The notes below the pieces were generated by a model. It made no database searches. It had not been told where the DNA came from and was given only the letters and a program-made list of their open reading frames with translations. From Tolypothrix sp. PCC 7712 (lineage in GTDB: Bacteria > Cyanobacteriota > Cyanobacteriia > Cyanobacteriales > Nostocaceae): DNA of 64,000 nt. Made by a program: the position numbers and the translations under genes. How positions within the stretch are numbered: position 1 is the stretch's first letter; every line of letters begins with the position of its first letter. Shown one piece after another: positions 1 through 8,488 of this stretch. The stretch covers positions 3,844,001-3,908,000 of the forward strand of contig NZ_CP063785.1 of the NCBI RefSeq assembly GCF_025860405.1, written 5' to 3'.

Positions 1-26
1 TCAGTATTTGACATTTTCTTTGCAGT

Positions 27-410
27 TTAGGCCTTACTGAGCAGGTCATCGTAGTGCCGTACTTCCAATGGTCGGTTGTTTTCGTCTACAATGACGACCG
101 TAGGCGAGTAATTTTGTAACTCTTCTGTGGTGAACTGCCCGTAGGCCATTATAATCAGGCGATCGCCTATAATGCCTAGACGTGCGGCAGCCCCATTTAG
201 CTCAATAATTCCGGAATAGGCTGGAGCAGGTATGGCATAGGTAATAAAACGCTCACCATTAGCACTATTCACGACTTGTACCTGTTCATAGGGTAAAATT
301 CCAGATTTTTGCAACAGAATATTATCTATACTGATACTACCCACATAGTTGATATTGGCCCCTGTGAGGGTACAGTTGTGAATTTTTGCCAAAAGGAGAG
401 TACGCTGCAT
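27..410 (-). CDS. panD: Aspartate 1-decarboxylase PanD
   Basis: PanD decarboxylates L-aspartate to beta-alanine, the precursor of pantothenate and coenzyme A, in the cytosol. From the start used here (MQRTLLLAKIH) the protein is 127 residues, the usual family length. The Gly24-Ser25 pair in the segment NYVGSISID is the self-cleavage site that gives the pyruvoyl cofactor. A longer reading frame extends 15 codons upstream to 455, but family proteins start at MQRT, so the inner ATG at 410 is preferred. The gene lies alone on the minus strand; a short palindrome built on GAGACGCGAT lies behind its start side near 551-573. Identification is secure from the whole-length family pattern. Confidence 0.95.
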   Translation of the reverse strand: MQRTLLLAKIHNCTLTGANINYVGSISIDNILLQKSGILPYEQVQVVNSANGERFITYAIPAPAYSGIIELNGAAARLGIIGDRLIIMAYGQFTTEELQNYSPTVVIVDENNRPLEVRHYDDLLSKA

Positions 411-660
411 TTGATTTAGGGGTGCGGTGGCAATATTGGCGTTTTGAGTCAGCACTTGATAATGCTGAAGATGGAAAAATTATGAATAATGGGTAATTAA
501 TCACTAGTCAATAGCACAAAGATAGCATTTAGTCAAGAATCAAGAGTGGGAGAGACGCGATTAATCGCGTCTTGATTATTTCTCTTTTATACTCTAAGTT
601 CCTTGTTTGTAGCTTCTAGTTCTACTGACCACTGAACAACTACCCATTACCTATTATCAA

Positions 661-1179
661 TTATCCTTGAGCAGCTTTAATGGACTTATCTACCAAAGCT
701 TTGACTTTATCAACATCTTGCCAACCGAGAATTTCAGTTACTTTCTTTTCCAGATTTTTATAACTGCGGAAAAATTCAGCGATTTCATCCAAGCGGTGTG
801 ATGGTACATCCTTTAAAGATTGTACTTGGGCGTAGCGCGGATCTTTGTCAGGAACGCAAAGAATTTTTTCGTCGCGATCGCCACCATCAATCATTTCTAA
901 GAAGCCAATGGGTCGTGCAGCAATTATACAACCAGGAAAGGTAGGTTCATCAATGATCACCATCCCATCTAGGGGATCGCCGTCATCAGCTAAAGTGTTG
1001 GGGACAAAGCCGTAGTCATAAGGATATTTTACCGACGAATAAAGTACCCGGTCTAAGGCAAAAGCTTGTAAGTCTTTGTCGAATTCGTATTTATTTTTAC
1101 TCCCGCCTGCAATCTCAATCAGAACGTTGATGAGACCCGGTTTTGGTTGGGGTGGTATACGGGATAAATCCACAAACAA
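661..1179 (-). CDS. ppa: Inorganic pyrophosphatase, family I
   Basis: Soluble family I pyrophosphatase, which hydrolyses PPi to two phosphates and drives biosynthetic reactions forward. The 172-residue length is normal for bacteria. The metal-binding signature DDGDPLDGM is at residues 65-73 (D66, D68, D71 are the usual Mg ligands), and the N-terminal KYEFD and KYPYDYGF segments are typical. The start at 1179 (MFVDLSRIPPQPKPG) agrees with cyanobacterial relatives that begin near MDLSRIP, so a start two codons further in cannot be excluded. It is not closely linked to panD (about 250 bp of spacer). Confidence 0.95.
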   Translation of the reverse strand: MFVDLSRIPPQPKPGLINVLIEIAGGSKNKYEFDKDLQAFALDRVLYSSVKYPYDYGFVPNTLADDGDPLDGMVIIDEPTFPGCIIAARPIGFLEMIDGGDRDEKILCVPDKDPRYAQVQSLKDVPSHRLDEIAEFFRSYKNLEKKVTEILGWQDVDKVKALVDKSIKAAQG

Positions 1180-1345
1180 GCTCCTCTTATAAAACTGTAC
1201 ATCGGGGATATAAGCAATATTGCCTCCCCGTGTAGAATTTTAGGGCCAAGATGGACTTCAATACTACTTTAATTCAGGGGAAAAGGAGAAAGGGGAAAGG
1301 TTAAGGGTTATGGCTTTTCCTTTTACCAAAAAGTATTCTGTTGAC

Positions 1346-1378
1346 AAAAATTGCGGCGATTCCTAAAGAATCGCCGCA
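1346..1378 (-). terminator. Rho-independent terminator, minus strand
   Basis: A perfect 11-bp stem (TGCGGCGATTC at 1352-1362 with its complement at 1368-1378) closes a five-base CTAAA loop. On the minus strand the stem is followed by A then TTTTT (plus-strand A-run 1346-1350). That fits termination of transcripts from the small gene at 1544-1729. On the plus strand there is no T-run. Confidence 0.7.
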
Positions 1379-1543
1379 TATTGGCGCTGTATCATCAGCG
1401 CGTCAGATTATTCAACTGTTGTAGCGGACAGATGGTTAATGCTTCATCTCTCACCTGTTTACAGAGATTAGAAGCAATTGTTGTTGCTGAATTATCTGTT
1501 TCCGCTTTGGGTTTATTTAGTTGTGAATTGCGAGTCTGATCGT

Positions 1544-1729
1544 TTAATCCCCGCTTCTGGGTAGATTATAAGTCAGAGGCTGTTGATTGTTGTGTACATT
1601 TGTCGAAGAATAATGAGCAATGACAAATACAGGTAATGTCAGAGTCAGTAGAGCGATCGCGGTTCCCACAATGTCTGCCAACCTATGGGAATATGTATCG
1701 GTATTGGCAGACTGACTATTTGAATTCAT
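1544..1729 (-). CDS. Small single-pass membrane protein, hypothetical
   Basis: A 61-residue protein with a polar N-terminus (MNSNSQSANTDTYSHRLAD), one hydrophobic segment of about 20 residues (roughly 20-40, AIALLTLTLPVFVIAHY) and a short polar tail ending in LPRSGD. The composition is that of a real small membrane protein rather than a chance frame, and a strong terminator lies about 170 bp downstream. I believe similar short proteins occur in other Nostocales, but the function is unknown. It may be monocistronic; no operon partner is visible. Confidence 0.6.
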   Translation of the reverse strand: MNSNSQSANTDTYSHRLADIVGTAIALLTLTLPVFVIAHYSSTNVHNNQQPLTYNLPRSGD

Positions 1730-2599
1730 ACAAAAAATTTGAACTTCACCACTTCACTTTGAGCTTTACTCTCCGAGGAGAGCCTTGATCCTATTTTAAC
1801 TACTTTTAGATGTAACCAGGGGATACATTTATAATCTTATCCAGTTTTACAAGTGTCATAATATTGCTGCGCTACAAAAGTCTTTTGATACAAAGTTCGA
1901 CACGAACATTTTGGGCTTTGATGTGGTAGCTAAGATTAAATATCACTGGCTCTTCTTGTATCATTTTTGCTGCTTTTGATTTAGGATTTAGAGAATCATA
2001 AATTACATTTTTGCAGTTGAGTGCAGATGCAATTTTTCATCAACTTTGGGCTTGATTGCATTAGTATAACATCTGAAAAAGCTTTGTCTAAGGTAGTTTT
2101 AGGGATATGTGGTTAATTTGTGTTACTTAAAAACTTCACCGAAAAATCACTGATTATCTATTAATCATAGTGATATTCCACAGTGGTTATACTGAAACGA
2201 CATCATGTTTTTAGATTAACTAATATTGTTGCTTTTTGTAACCAGAAATCGACACTGAATAAATACAGCTATATCTACCTGGTTCAGCATTATTAATTTA
2301 GTTAGGATGCTAAGAATATTCTCAATGCATGAGTAAATATTCCTAGTAATACTTTCTTATTTTGTCAATCTATATTTAGGTAGATCTGAAGATATTTAGA
2401 TACTATATATCTACATAAATTTAGCAAATTTTCCAGCACTATATCCCACAATAATGCAGTGTTTGATCGTAGTTTTATCACAAATTGAGTATGAGGAAAC
2501 CGCCGCTAATCTAGGGCGGTTTGGTTAAGCAATCGGAGGGTATTTATAGCTTAATTTGCTAATTTTCAAATTGTTGTAGCTAAGTTTGCACTTGGACAA
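1730..2599. other. Intergenic region, no gene seen
   Basis: About 870 bp of AT-rich sequence without a convincing coding frame. The only structure found is an 8-bp stem (AAACCGCC at 2497-2504 with GGCGGTTT at 2515-2522, ten-base loop), just beyond the 3' end of the DUF362 gene. It lacks a T-run on both strands, so calling it a terminator would be a guess. An unrecognised small RNA could hide here. Confidence 0.4.
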
Positions 2600-3571
2600 C
2601 TAACGTCTACCATAGGCAGTCATTGGTTCTTTAATAAAACGAATGTAAAGGTGTTTAAATGTGGATTTAATCACACGTGGCATTGCAAAATCGATAGGTA
2701 CTAACTTGTCTGGTAATCGCCAATCTTCTATTTTGAGTAAATCAGGTTCTAAATGAGGAAAATCAATCTCAGTTAATTCTGGGCATAGTCCTAATCTTTG
2801 AGAAGCTGCGACTGTGGGTACTTGCTGGGGTGGGACATTGAGAATTTCTACCATTGCCCGATCTAAGGCAAACACATTTGATGCTGCTGCCAAAATACCT
2901 AATGCACGCGGTTCTCCATTACTAGGGCCATTGCCATCATGACCGATGATCCCATCTAAAATGGTTAAGCTGGGGTTAATAGCCTTCGCAGTTTCTACCA
3001 ACATTTCTGCAAAGCGGTTGGCATCTTTACCGGCTTCCATGTGCCACCAAGCTTTCATTTTGCCGGGAACACAACCAAAGAGGTTTTTTACACCCAAAGT
3101 TAATGTTAGTTGAGCATGGGATTTAACTTTGGGTAAGTTAATCACCACATCCGCCGCCATTGCTTCTTTAGATAGCAACAGATGATTAAAATTTTCGCTG
3201 ACGGTTTCGTAACGCTGACCGTGAAAATCGATAATTGGTAGGTGAAGTTCCTCAACAATTGGTGCATAGCCGTTGGCTATAGCCACACCCTTCGCACTCC
3301 CAAAAGCCGGACTATCTCCTAAAAACGGCTTACCGCCAACTTCCATTACCATCTGGGCAACTGTGTAAACCAATTCGGGGCGAGTAGTACACTCTTTACC
3401 AGGACGCGCACCTGTGAGTAAATTAGGTTTGAGCAAAACGCGATCGCCTCTCTTCACAAAAGCTGCTATCCCCCCAAAAGGTTCTAGCAGCGTTTCTAGT
3501 GACTCGCGTAAAGTCTCTCGTTCGTAAGAATTAGCACGGATTAAGCTGACAGATGGTTTTTGTGTCTGCAT
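2600..3571 (-). CDS. DUF362 domain-containing protein
   Basis: A 323-residue protein that matches the DUF362 family throughout: an N-terminal RVLLKPNLLTG block, the central DVVINLPKVKSHAQLTLTLGVKNLFG block and the DGIIGHDGNGPSNGEPR segment typical of the family. There is no CxxCxxCxxxC ferredoxin module, unlike many DUF362 proteins of anaerobes. Conserved cysteines are few (GKECTTR, LFGCVPG). The biochemical role is not known; some family members are linked to Fe-S or iron-type chemistry. It lies 71 bp downstream of the aspartase on the same strand, so co-transcription is possible. Start chosen at the only upstream ATG before the homologous core. Confidence 0.8.
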   Translation of the reverse strand: MQTQKPSVSLIRANSYERETLRESLETLLEPFGGIAAFVKRGDRVLLKPNLLTGARPGKECTTRPELVYTVAQMVMEVGGKPFLGDSPAFGSAKGVAIANGYAPIVEELHLPIIDFHGQRYETVSENFNHLLLSKEAMAADVVINLPKVKSHAQLTLTLGVKNLFGCVPGKMKAWWHMEAGKDANRFAEMLVETAKAINPSLTILDGIIGHDGNGPSNGEPRALGILAAASNVFALDRAMVEILNVPPQQVPTVAASQRLGLCPELTEIDFPHLEPDLLKIEDWRLPDKLVPIDFAMPRVIKSTFKHLYIRFIKEPMTAYGRR

Positions 3572-3642
3572 GGATTATTTAGACAATTAGTAAAGATAAA
3601 GAAAGAAGAAATTCTTCTTTCATATATCTTCCTACTATCTTT

Positions 3643-5079
3643 TTAATCTAGGTTGTCTGATTCTGGAGTGAGGGGTATGATACCGCTCATCTGTTCGAGA
3701 TTTAACACAGTGGCTAATTCCGCTTCACTCATCAGCCCTTTCTCCAAAACAATCTGCCGTAAAGATTTGCCAGTTTCCAAAGATTCTTTTGCCACAGCCG
3801 CCGCATTTAGATAACCGATATGCGTATTTAAGGCGGTAACTAAAGCCAAACTACCTTCCGCGTATGCTAAACAGCGTTCTTGGTTAGCAGTAATTCCTTT
3901 GATGCAGCGTTCCGTAAGGGCAGCAATTGTATTGCCCAAAATTTCGATACTATGAATCAAATCATAGGCAATTAGCGGCATCATCACATTTAATTCTAAT
4001 TGTCCCGCTTGGGCTGCCAGGGCGATCGCATTGTCGTAACCCATGACTTGAAAACATACCATTGATGTCATCTCTGCCATCACCGGATTGTATTTGCCTG
4101 GCATAATCGAAGAACCAGGTTGTACTGGTGGGAGTTGAATTTCCTTAAATCCAGTTTTTGGCCCCGAATCCATCAACCGCAAATCATGGGAAATTTTCAC
4201 TAAATCCTGAGCTAAATTACGTACAGCACCAGAAACATTTACAAATGGTGCCATACTCTGCATTGCAGCCATGAGATGTGGCGCAGGTTGCAAAGGCGAG
4301 TTGAGTAATTCTGCTAGTACTTCCACCACCCGCGCCCGATAACGTGGATGAGTATTCATACCTGTACCAGCCGCACTTCCACCTAAACCCAACACCATTA
4401 AATCGCTAGAGGCTGTATAAATCCGGTTTTGATGTTCTGCAAGTATATACGCCCAAGCGCGAAAATTCTCGCCTAAGCGCACAGGAACAGCATCTTGCAA
4501 ATGAGTTCTACCAGATTTGACAATATCCTGAAATTCTGCGGCTTTGGCTTCCAAGGCTGCGATCGCATTCTCTAAAGCTGGGTGTAATGTATGAGTCAGG
4601 GCCAATAAGCCACCAATGCGAATTGCCGTAGGGATGACATCATTGGTAGACTGCCCATAATTCACATGGTCATTAGGGCTGACACGCTTGTAGTTACCCT
4701 TTTCATCCCCCAGAATTTCCAAAGCGCGATTCGCCAGCACTTCATTAACATTCATGTGGTGCGAAGTCCCTGCACCGGCTTGATAAACATCAACCACAAA
4801 TTGATCGCGCAATTTCCCTGCAAGTATCTCATCAGTGGCTTGTACAATCGCCTGACTGATTTCTTGGGGAATGCATCCCAATTCACCATTAACGATGGCA
4901 GTAGCTTTTTTAATTAATAAACAAGCATCTACGTAAGTAGAAAGCGGCTTCAGCCCGCTAATAGGGAAGTTTTCTATCGCCCGCAGCGTTTGGATACCGT
5001 AATAAACATTACTAGCAATTTGGCGATCGCCCATCGAATCGCGTTCGATGCGAAATTGGAAGTCTGCTTGTTGAGTCAT
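3643..5079 (-). CDS. aspA: Aspartate ammonia-lyase (aspartase/fumarase superfamily)
   Basis: A 478-residue member of the aspartase/fumarase superfamily, predicted to convert L-aspartate reversibly to fumarate and ammonia. Visible motifs in order are YQAGAGTSHHMNVNEV, the GQSTND block, GRTHLQDAVPVRLG (active-site His region) and the mobile catalytic loop signature GSSIMPGKYNP carrying the catalytic Ser. The loop has GKYNP where most aspartases have AKVNP, and SHH where many have STN; I think both are cyanobacterial variants, so a fumarase-like or related lyase activity is not fully excluded. The start (MTQQADFQFRIERDSMG) fits family N-termini. The next gene downstream is the DUF362 protein. 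Confidence 0.85.
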   Translation of the reverse strand: MTQQADFQFRIERDSMGDRQIASNVYYGIQTLRAIENFPISGLKPLSTYVDACLLIKKATAIVNGELGCIPQEISQAIVQATDEILAGKLRDQFVVDVYQAGAGTSHHMNVNEVLANRALEILGDEKGNYKRVSPNDHVNYGQSTNDVIPTAIRIGGLLALTHTLHPALENAIAALEAKAAEFQDIVKSGRTHLQDAVPVRLGENFRAWAYILAEHQNRIYTASSDLMVLGLGGSAAGTGMNTHPRYRARVVEVLAELLNSPLQPAPHLMAAMQSMAPFVNVSGAVRNLAQDLVKISHDLRLMDSGPKTGFKEIQLPPVQPGSSIMPGKYNPVMAEMTSMVCFQVMGYDNAIALAAQAGQLELNVMMPLIAYDLIHSIEILGNTIAALTERCIKGITANQERCLAYAEGSLALVTALNTHIGYLNAAAVAKESLETGKSLRQIVLEKGLMSEAELATVLNLEQMSGIIPLTPESDNLD

Positions 5080-5222
5080 AGTGCCGATAATTTAGACAAT
5101 CTCAGAACAAAGATCATCCCACGGTTAGCGAAAGATATGGAAATCCATTTTTTGTCTCTGCGCTTTAACAATAATTTATTAGCATATTGGTATTAAGGAA
5201 ATTTCTGATTAAATTTTGTGAG

Positions 5223-5374
5223 CTATAGGAATCCGCTTTGATTATTGAAAAATCTAAGTATGTGTAGGGTGTGTTATCACGAAGTGTAACGCACCGTATT
5301 CTCAGCTTTGGTGCGTTGCGCTACGCGACAACACACCCTACATCTAGTTCAGAAATCAAATATGAATCCTATAG
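5223..5374. repeat. MITE-like element with imperfect terminal inverted repeats
   Basis: The left end CTATAGGAATCCGCTTTG (from 5223) is inversely repeated at the right end (ATCAAATATGAATCCTATAG, ending 5374). Inside lies a second stem, TGTAGGGTGTGTT at 5263-5275 with its exact complement at 5330-5342, and a third built on AACGCACC/GGTGCGTT. The 152-bp element has no coding capacity. A similar but unpaired end (TATAGGAATCC) recurs near 26038 and 51332. Its right end contains the start codon of the following gene. Confidence 0.65.
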
Positions 5375-6132
5375 TATTGATTTCTCAGGCTTTCATTCAA
5401 GAACAGGGTAATGGAAAACTCCGACACGAGGAGCAACTTGTTACCGAAGAACTAAGAGAACGTGGAATTCCCATTACTTTTTATACTCAAAAGCGTATTC
5501 ACAGGCGACAACTTTCGCTTGATGAAAACTCTTTAGTTATGGGCGATATACCGTGTGTTTTAGGAGCATTAAAACAGCTTGGTATTCCAGAACCTTCACC
5601 AAATGATTATCCTCCATCTCTTCGCAAATTCATGCACCGTCGGATATGGACATCTACGCTTTTAGAGTTGGAACAAAGACTTCGCAACGCTAAATACTCT
5701 GCAATATTTGCTAAACCTGCTGTGCGTCGCAAACGCTTTACAGGTTGTGTCTTGGAATCAGAATATGATTTGTATCGAGTTTACGGAGTTTCGCGTCAGG
5801 AAAAGCTGCTGTGTTCAGAAGTAGTTTCTTGGCTGAGTGAGTATCGTGTTTATGTTGTTCACTCAGAAATTAGAAGTATCGATCATTATGATGGCAACGC
5901 CAATGTTTTACTAGATAGGGAAAAAATTCAGTTTGCTATCGAAACTCTCGATAATGCAGGAGAATCTTATGCAGGGTATGCAATTGATTTTGGAGTTTTA
6001 GATTCTGGCGAAACTGCTCTTATAGAGATGAACGATGGTTTTGCTATAGGAGCATATAACATTAATTGCAAAGATTACACAGACATGATTTTAGCAAGAT
6101 GGGAGGAACTTCTATCTCAGCGTGTGACATAG
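5362..6132 (+). CDS. ATP-grasp domain protein (DUF4343-like)
   Basis: A 256-residue protein from the ATG at 5362 (MNPIVLISQAF). The central and C-terminal parts look like an ATP-grasp ligase fold: a Lys-containing strand (AIFAKPAVRRKRFTG), the VVSWLSEYRVYVV strand and the metal-binding end GYAIDFGVLDSGETALIEMNDGFAIG, where the acidic residues and the Asn of EMND are placed as in ATP-grasp enzymes. The likely activity is ATP-dependent ligation of a carboxylate to an amine or similar; the substrate is unknown. An 18-codon upstream extension (from 5308) lies wholly in the MITE and is rejected. There are no operon partners; a TnpB element follows. Confidence 0.7.
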   Translation: MNPIVLISQAFIQEQGNGKLRHEEQLVTEELRERGIPITFYTQKRIHRRQLSLDENSLVMGDIPCVLGALKQLGIPEPSPNDYPPSLRKFMHRRIWTSTLLELEQRLRNAKYSAIFAKPAVRRKRFTGCVLESEYDLYRVYGVSRQEKLLCSEVVSWLSEYRVYVVHSEIRSIDHYDGNANVLLDREKIQFAIETLDNAGESYAGYAIDFGVLDSGETALIEMNDGFAIGAYNINCKDYTDMILARWEELLSQRVT

Positions 6133-6185
6133 GTTTTACTACTTTATAGTCAGAGACAAACAAGAGTTTTACCAAAAAATTGGGT

Positions 6186-6332
6186 CTAAAGCCCCGTGCT
6201 TCTAGCACGGCTTTTCTTCAACTTCCGGATCATCTCTCTAAGTACGTCATTTTGAGTGCGATCTGTTTCTTCGCAGTATTTCAAAAGCGTTTCATACTCT
6301 TCATTAGAGCATCGAACTGTTAATTTCTTCAT
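6186..6332 (-). CDS. Small ribbon-helix-helix protein divergent to tnpB
   Basis: A 48-residue frame beginning MKKLTVRCSNEEYETLLKYC and ending in KKSRARSTGL. The pattern of a short beta strand (KKLTVRCS) followed by two amphipathic helices (NEEYETLLKYCEE; TQNDVLREMIRKLKK) is that of CopG/RHH DNA-binding proteins. It starts 38 bp from tnpB in the opposite direction, and its stop codon overlaps the left-end hairpin, which on the minus strand is followed by AATTTTTT and could also act as its terminator. Short RHH frames beside cyanobacterial tnpB genes are familiar to me; a role as repressor of the element is inference. Confidence 0.65.
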   Translation of the reverse strand: MKKLTVRCSNEEYETLLKYCEETDRTQNDVLREMIRKLKKSRARSTGL

Positions 6333-6356
6333 GCCGTCATATTGCCGTCGTTTTAT

Positions 6357-6364
6357 GGTATAAT
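6357..6364 (+). promoter_or_regulatory. Extended -10 promoter of tnpB
   Basis: TGGTATAAT at 6356-6364 is a consensus extended -10 element (TG-N-TATAAT). Expected transcription would begin around 6370-6372, essentially on the tnpB ATG at 6371, so the mRNA would be leaderless or nearly so. No good -35 box was found at the correct spacing. Confidence 0.55.
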
Positions 6365-6370
6365 ACTAGC

Positions 6371-7492
6371 ATGAAAACACTGAAGTTTAAATTGTACGAA
6401 CACAAAAGGAATAGACACCTCAAGCGCACAATCAACGCTGCTGGAGTGATTTATAACCATTGCATTGCTCTACATAAAAGGTATTACCGGATGTTTGGCA
6501 AGCATTTAAACTGTGCAAAACTTCAGGCTCATATCGCCAAATTAAGAAAGCGTAATTCTTTTTGGCAATCAGTAGGTTCTCAAGCAGCACAAGATATTTG
6601 TCAACGCATTGAGAAAGCTTACCAATTGTTTTTCAAACACAATAACAAAGGAGTAAGACCACCAGGATTTAAGAAGGTCAAGAAATACAAATCGTTCACC
6701 CTTAAGCAGGCAGGTTATAAGTTTTTGGGTGGAAATAGGGTAAAAATTGGTAGTCGAGTTTACCAGTTTTGGAAGTCCAGAGAAATTGAGGGAACAGTCA
6801 AAACCCTAACTATTAAACGCACCCCGTTAGGTGAGTTATTTATGGTTTTGGTTGTTGATGAGGGTAGCTCAGAAGTTGAAGTTAAGACGGGTAAAATCGC
6901 TGGCTTTGATTTTGGGTTAAAGACATTCCTCACTTGCTCAGACGGCACTAAAATTGAATCGCCCCAATTTTTCAAGCAATCCCTAAGCGCCATTAAAAAA
7001 GCAAGTTCGCGGCATTCCAAAAAGCTAAAAGGCTCATCTAACAGAGAACGAGCCAGAAAGAATTTAGTACGCAAGCATGAAGATATTTCCAACCGTCGGC
7101 GTGATTGGTTCTGGAAATTAGCTCATGAGCTAACAGATAGGTTCGATATTCTCTGTTTTGAGACTTTAAATCTCAAAGGAATGCAACGTCTTTGGGGCAG
7201 GCAAATATCAGACTTAGCGTTTGGTGAGTTTCTGCAAATCCTAGAATGGGTTGCCAAGAAGAAGAATAAACTGGTTGTCTTTATCGACCAGTGGTATCCA
7301 AGTAGCAAGACATGCTCTAATTGTAAACATATTCTAGAAAGTCTTGATTTGTCAGTTAGAGAGTGGCGTTGTCCTTCCTGTCAGTCAGTTAATGGAAGAG
7401 ACGAAAACGCTAGTCGCAATATTTGTGCAGTCGGGGCATCGACTGTTGGCTTAGGTGATGTCAGACTGGCTACGCCAGCAATCGCTGTCTGA
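6371..7492 (+). CDS. tnpB: RNA-guided endonuclease TnpB (OrfB_IS605)
   Basis: A 373-residue TnpB with the full domain order: an N-terminal HTH/wedge region (KTLKFKLYEHK, NAAGVIYNHCIALHKRYY), a RuvC-like nuclease split into GFDFGLKTF (first catalytic Asp), CFETLNLKGM (Glu) and the final RDENASRNI (Asp), and a zinc ribbon CSNC-x14-CPSC between the last two. All catalytic residues are present, so the nuclease should be active. TnpB cuts DNA matching a guide carried by an RNA made from the element's right end. It begins right after a near-consensus -10 box. No tnpA gene lies nearby. Confidence 0.93.
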   Translation: MKTLKFKLYEHKRNRHLKRTINAAGVIYNHCIALHKRYYRMFGKHLNCAKLQAHIAKLRKRNSFWQSVGSQAAQDICQRIEKAYQLFFKHNNKGVRPPGFKKVKKYKSFTLKQAGYKFLGGNRVKIGSRVYQFWKSREIEGTVKTLTIKRTPLGELFMVLVVDEGSSEVEVKTGKIAGFDFGLKTFLTCSDGTKIESPQFFKQSLSAIKKASSRHSKKLKGSSNRERARKNLVRKHEDISNRRRDWFWKLAHELTDRFDILCFETLNLKGMQRLWGRQISDLAFGEFLQILEWVAKKKNKLVVFIDQWYPSSKTCSNCKHILESLDLSVREWRCPSCQSVNGRDENASRNICAVGASTVGLGDVRLATPAIAV

Positions 7493-7530
7493 AGCTAGAA
7501 TCCCCATGCCTTCAGGCTGGGGAGTATGTC
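7493..7530 (+). ncRNA. Putative omega-RNA (reRNA) 3' scaffold at the right end
   Basis: By analogy with characterised TnpB elements, the guide RNA overlaps the 3' end of tnpB and the right end, with the guide being the flank just outside the element. Here a GC-rich imperfect stem (CCCCATGCC, TTCA loop, GGCTGGGG at 7502-7522) follows the stop codon by nine bases. The guide would begin near 7531. Only the hairpin is seen directly; the RNA is inferred. Confidence 0.45.
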
Positions 7531-7627
7531 AAGATTTATTGCCTAGCATCAACTACCAACCACAGACTTTTTAACCACTGACGAGGGTTAAAATAAACCC
7601 ATAAACTACCAATACCTCAGCGAAATC

Positions 7628-8341
7628 ATGTCCCTGGCTAGAGAATTAGAGACTACCCCAGCAGCTATCGAGGACATCACAGAAAATGTTATCTTTCCTC
7701 CAGGTGATTTATACTCTGATGAACCTCCCTTGGAAACCGAACTACATTTAGAGCAAATCATGCTCTTACTTAAATGTTTAAAATGGTTGTGGCGCGATCG
7801 CAATGATTTTTATGCTGCTGGTAACCTGACAATTTACTATAGTTACAATCAGCGCAAAGATGAAAAATTCCGAGGCCCAGATTTTTTTGTGGTTCTAGAT
7901 ACAGAACGCAAAACCCGTAAAAGTTGGGTAGTTTGGGAAGAAGATGGTAAATACCCGAATTTGATTTTAGAAATTCTCTCGGAATCAACAGCGAAGACAG
8001 ACAGAGGATTGAAGAAAAAACTTTACCAAGATACTTTTCGGACTCCAGATTATTTCTGGTTTGATCCCTACACCTTAGAATTTGCAGGATTTCATTTAGT
8101 TGATGGTAAATATCAACCCCTAGAACCCAACAATCAAGGACATTTGTGGAGTCAACAGTTAGAGTTATATTTGGGTATTTATCAAGGCTTAGTAAGATTT
8201 TTTACCCCAGAAGGTGATTTAGTTCCGACACCAGAAGAAATCGCAGAATCAGAACGTCAGCAAAAAGAAATTGCTCAACAAAAAGCAGAAAGATTAGCTG
8301 CTAAGTTGCGAGAGTTGAATATCGATCCAGATACAATTTAG
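7628..8341 (+). CDS. Uma2 family protein (DUF820, PD-(D/E)XK-like)
   Basis: A 237-residue protein of the Uma2/DUF820 family, which is greatly expanded in cyanobacteria and related to PD-(D/E)XK nucleases. The core shows the motifs GPDFFVVLDT, PNLILEILSESTAKTDRGLKKKLYQ and PDYFWFDPYT in the family order; the Asp of GPD and the Glu of LEILSES fit the nuclease-like metal site. The C-terminus is a charged helix (EEIAESERQQKEIAQQKAERLAAKLREL) common in these proteins. The biological role is not known. It starts about 100 bp beyond the TnpB element and has no partner gene. Confidence 0.85.
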   Translation: MSLARELETTPAAIEDITENVIFPPGDLYSDEPPLETELHLEQIMLLLKCLKWLWRDRNDFYAAGNLTIYYSYNQRKDEKFRGPDFFVVLDTERKTRKSWVVWEEDGKYPNLILEILSESTAKTDRGLKKKLYQDTFRTPDYFWFDPYTLEFAGFHLVDGKYQPLEPNNQGHLWSQQLELYLGIYQGLVRFFTPEGDLVPTPEEIAESERQQKEIAQQKAERLAAKLRELNIDPDTI

Positions 8342-8397
8342 AACGTGGATGTAAGAATACCACTAAAATTATTAGGTTTCCAATTTTAATTTCAAGT

Positions 8398-8436
8398 TAC
8401 AAATGACAAATGACAAATGACAAATAACAAATGACA
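8398..8436. repeat. Short tandem heptamer repeat (ACAAATG type)
   Basis: About five consecutive copies of a seven-base unit (ACAAATG, one copy with ACAAATA) lie between the Uma2 gene and pgsA. The same motif recurs at 35104-35146 and a variant near 26160. Such STRRs are characteristic of heterocystous cyanobacteria. Confidence 0.8.
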
Positions 8437-8488
8437 CCCTTTAGCAGCTATCGTTAATTGCAACGCTCTACTTAATTTAGAATTGCTG

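Larger units (their letters stand above)
6186..7530. mobile_element. IS200/IS605-type element with tnpB only
   Basis: The element carries tnpB (plus) and a tiny divergent RHH gene (minus) but no TnpA tyrosine transposase. Likely ends are marked by subterminal hairpins typical of the family: CCGTGCT/AGCACGG at 6194-6210 on the left and CCCCATGCC/GGCTGGGG at 7502-7522 on the right. The exact cleavage points cannot be fixed without an empty site, so both boundaries are approximate. Without TnpA the copy would depend on a related transposase elsewhere. Confidence 0.7.

Noticed and set aside
1351..1539. 62-codon plus-strand frame
   Set aside because: It begins within a terminator hairpin, has no ribosome site and no protein-like composition.
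5308..5361. 18-codon N-terminal extension of the ATP-grasp protein
   Set aside because: It is encoded entirely by the MITE and does not look like the family.
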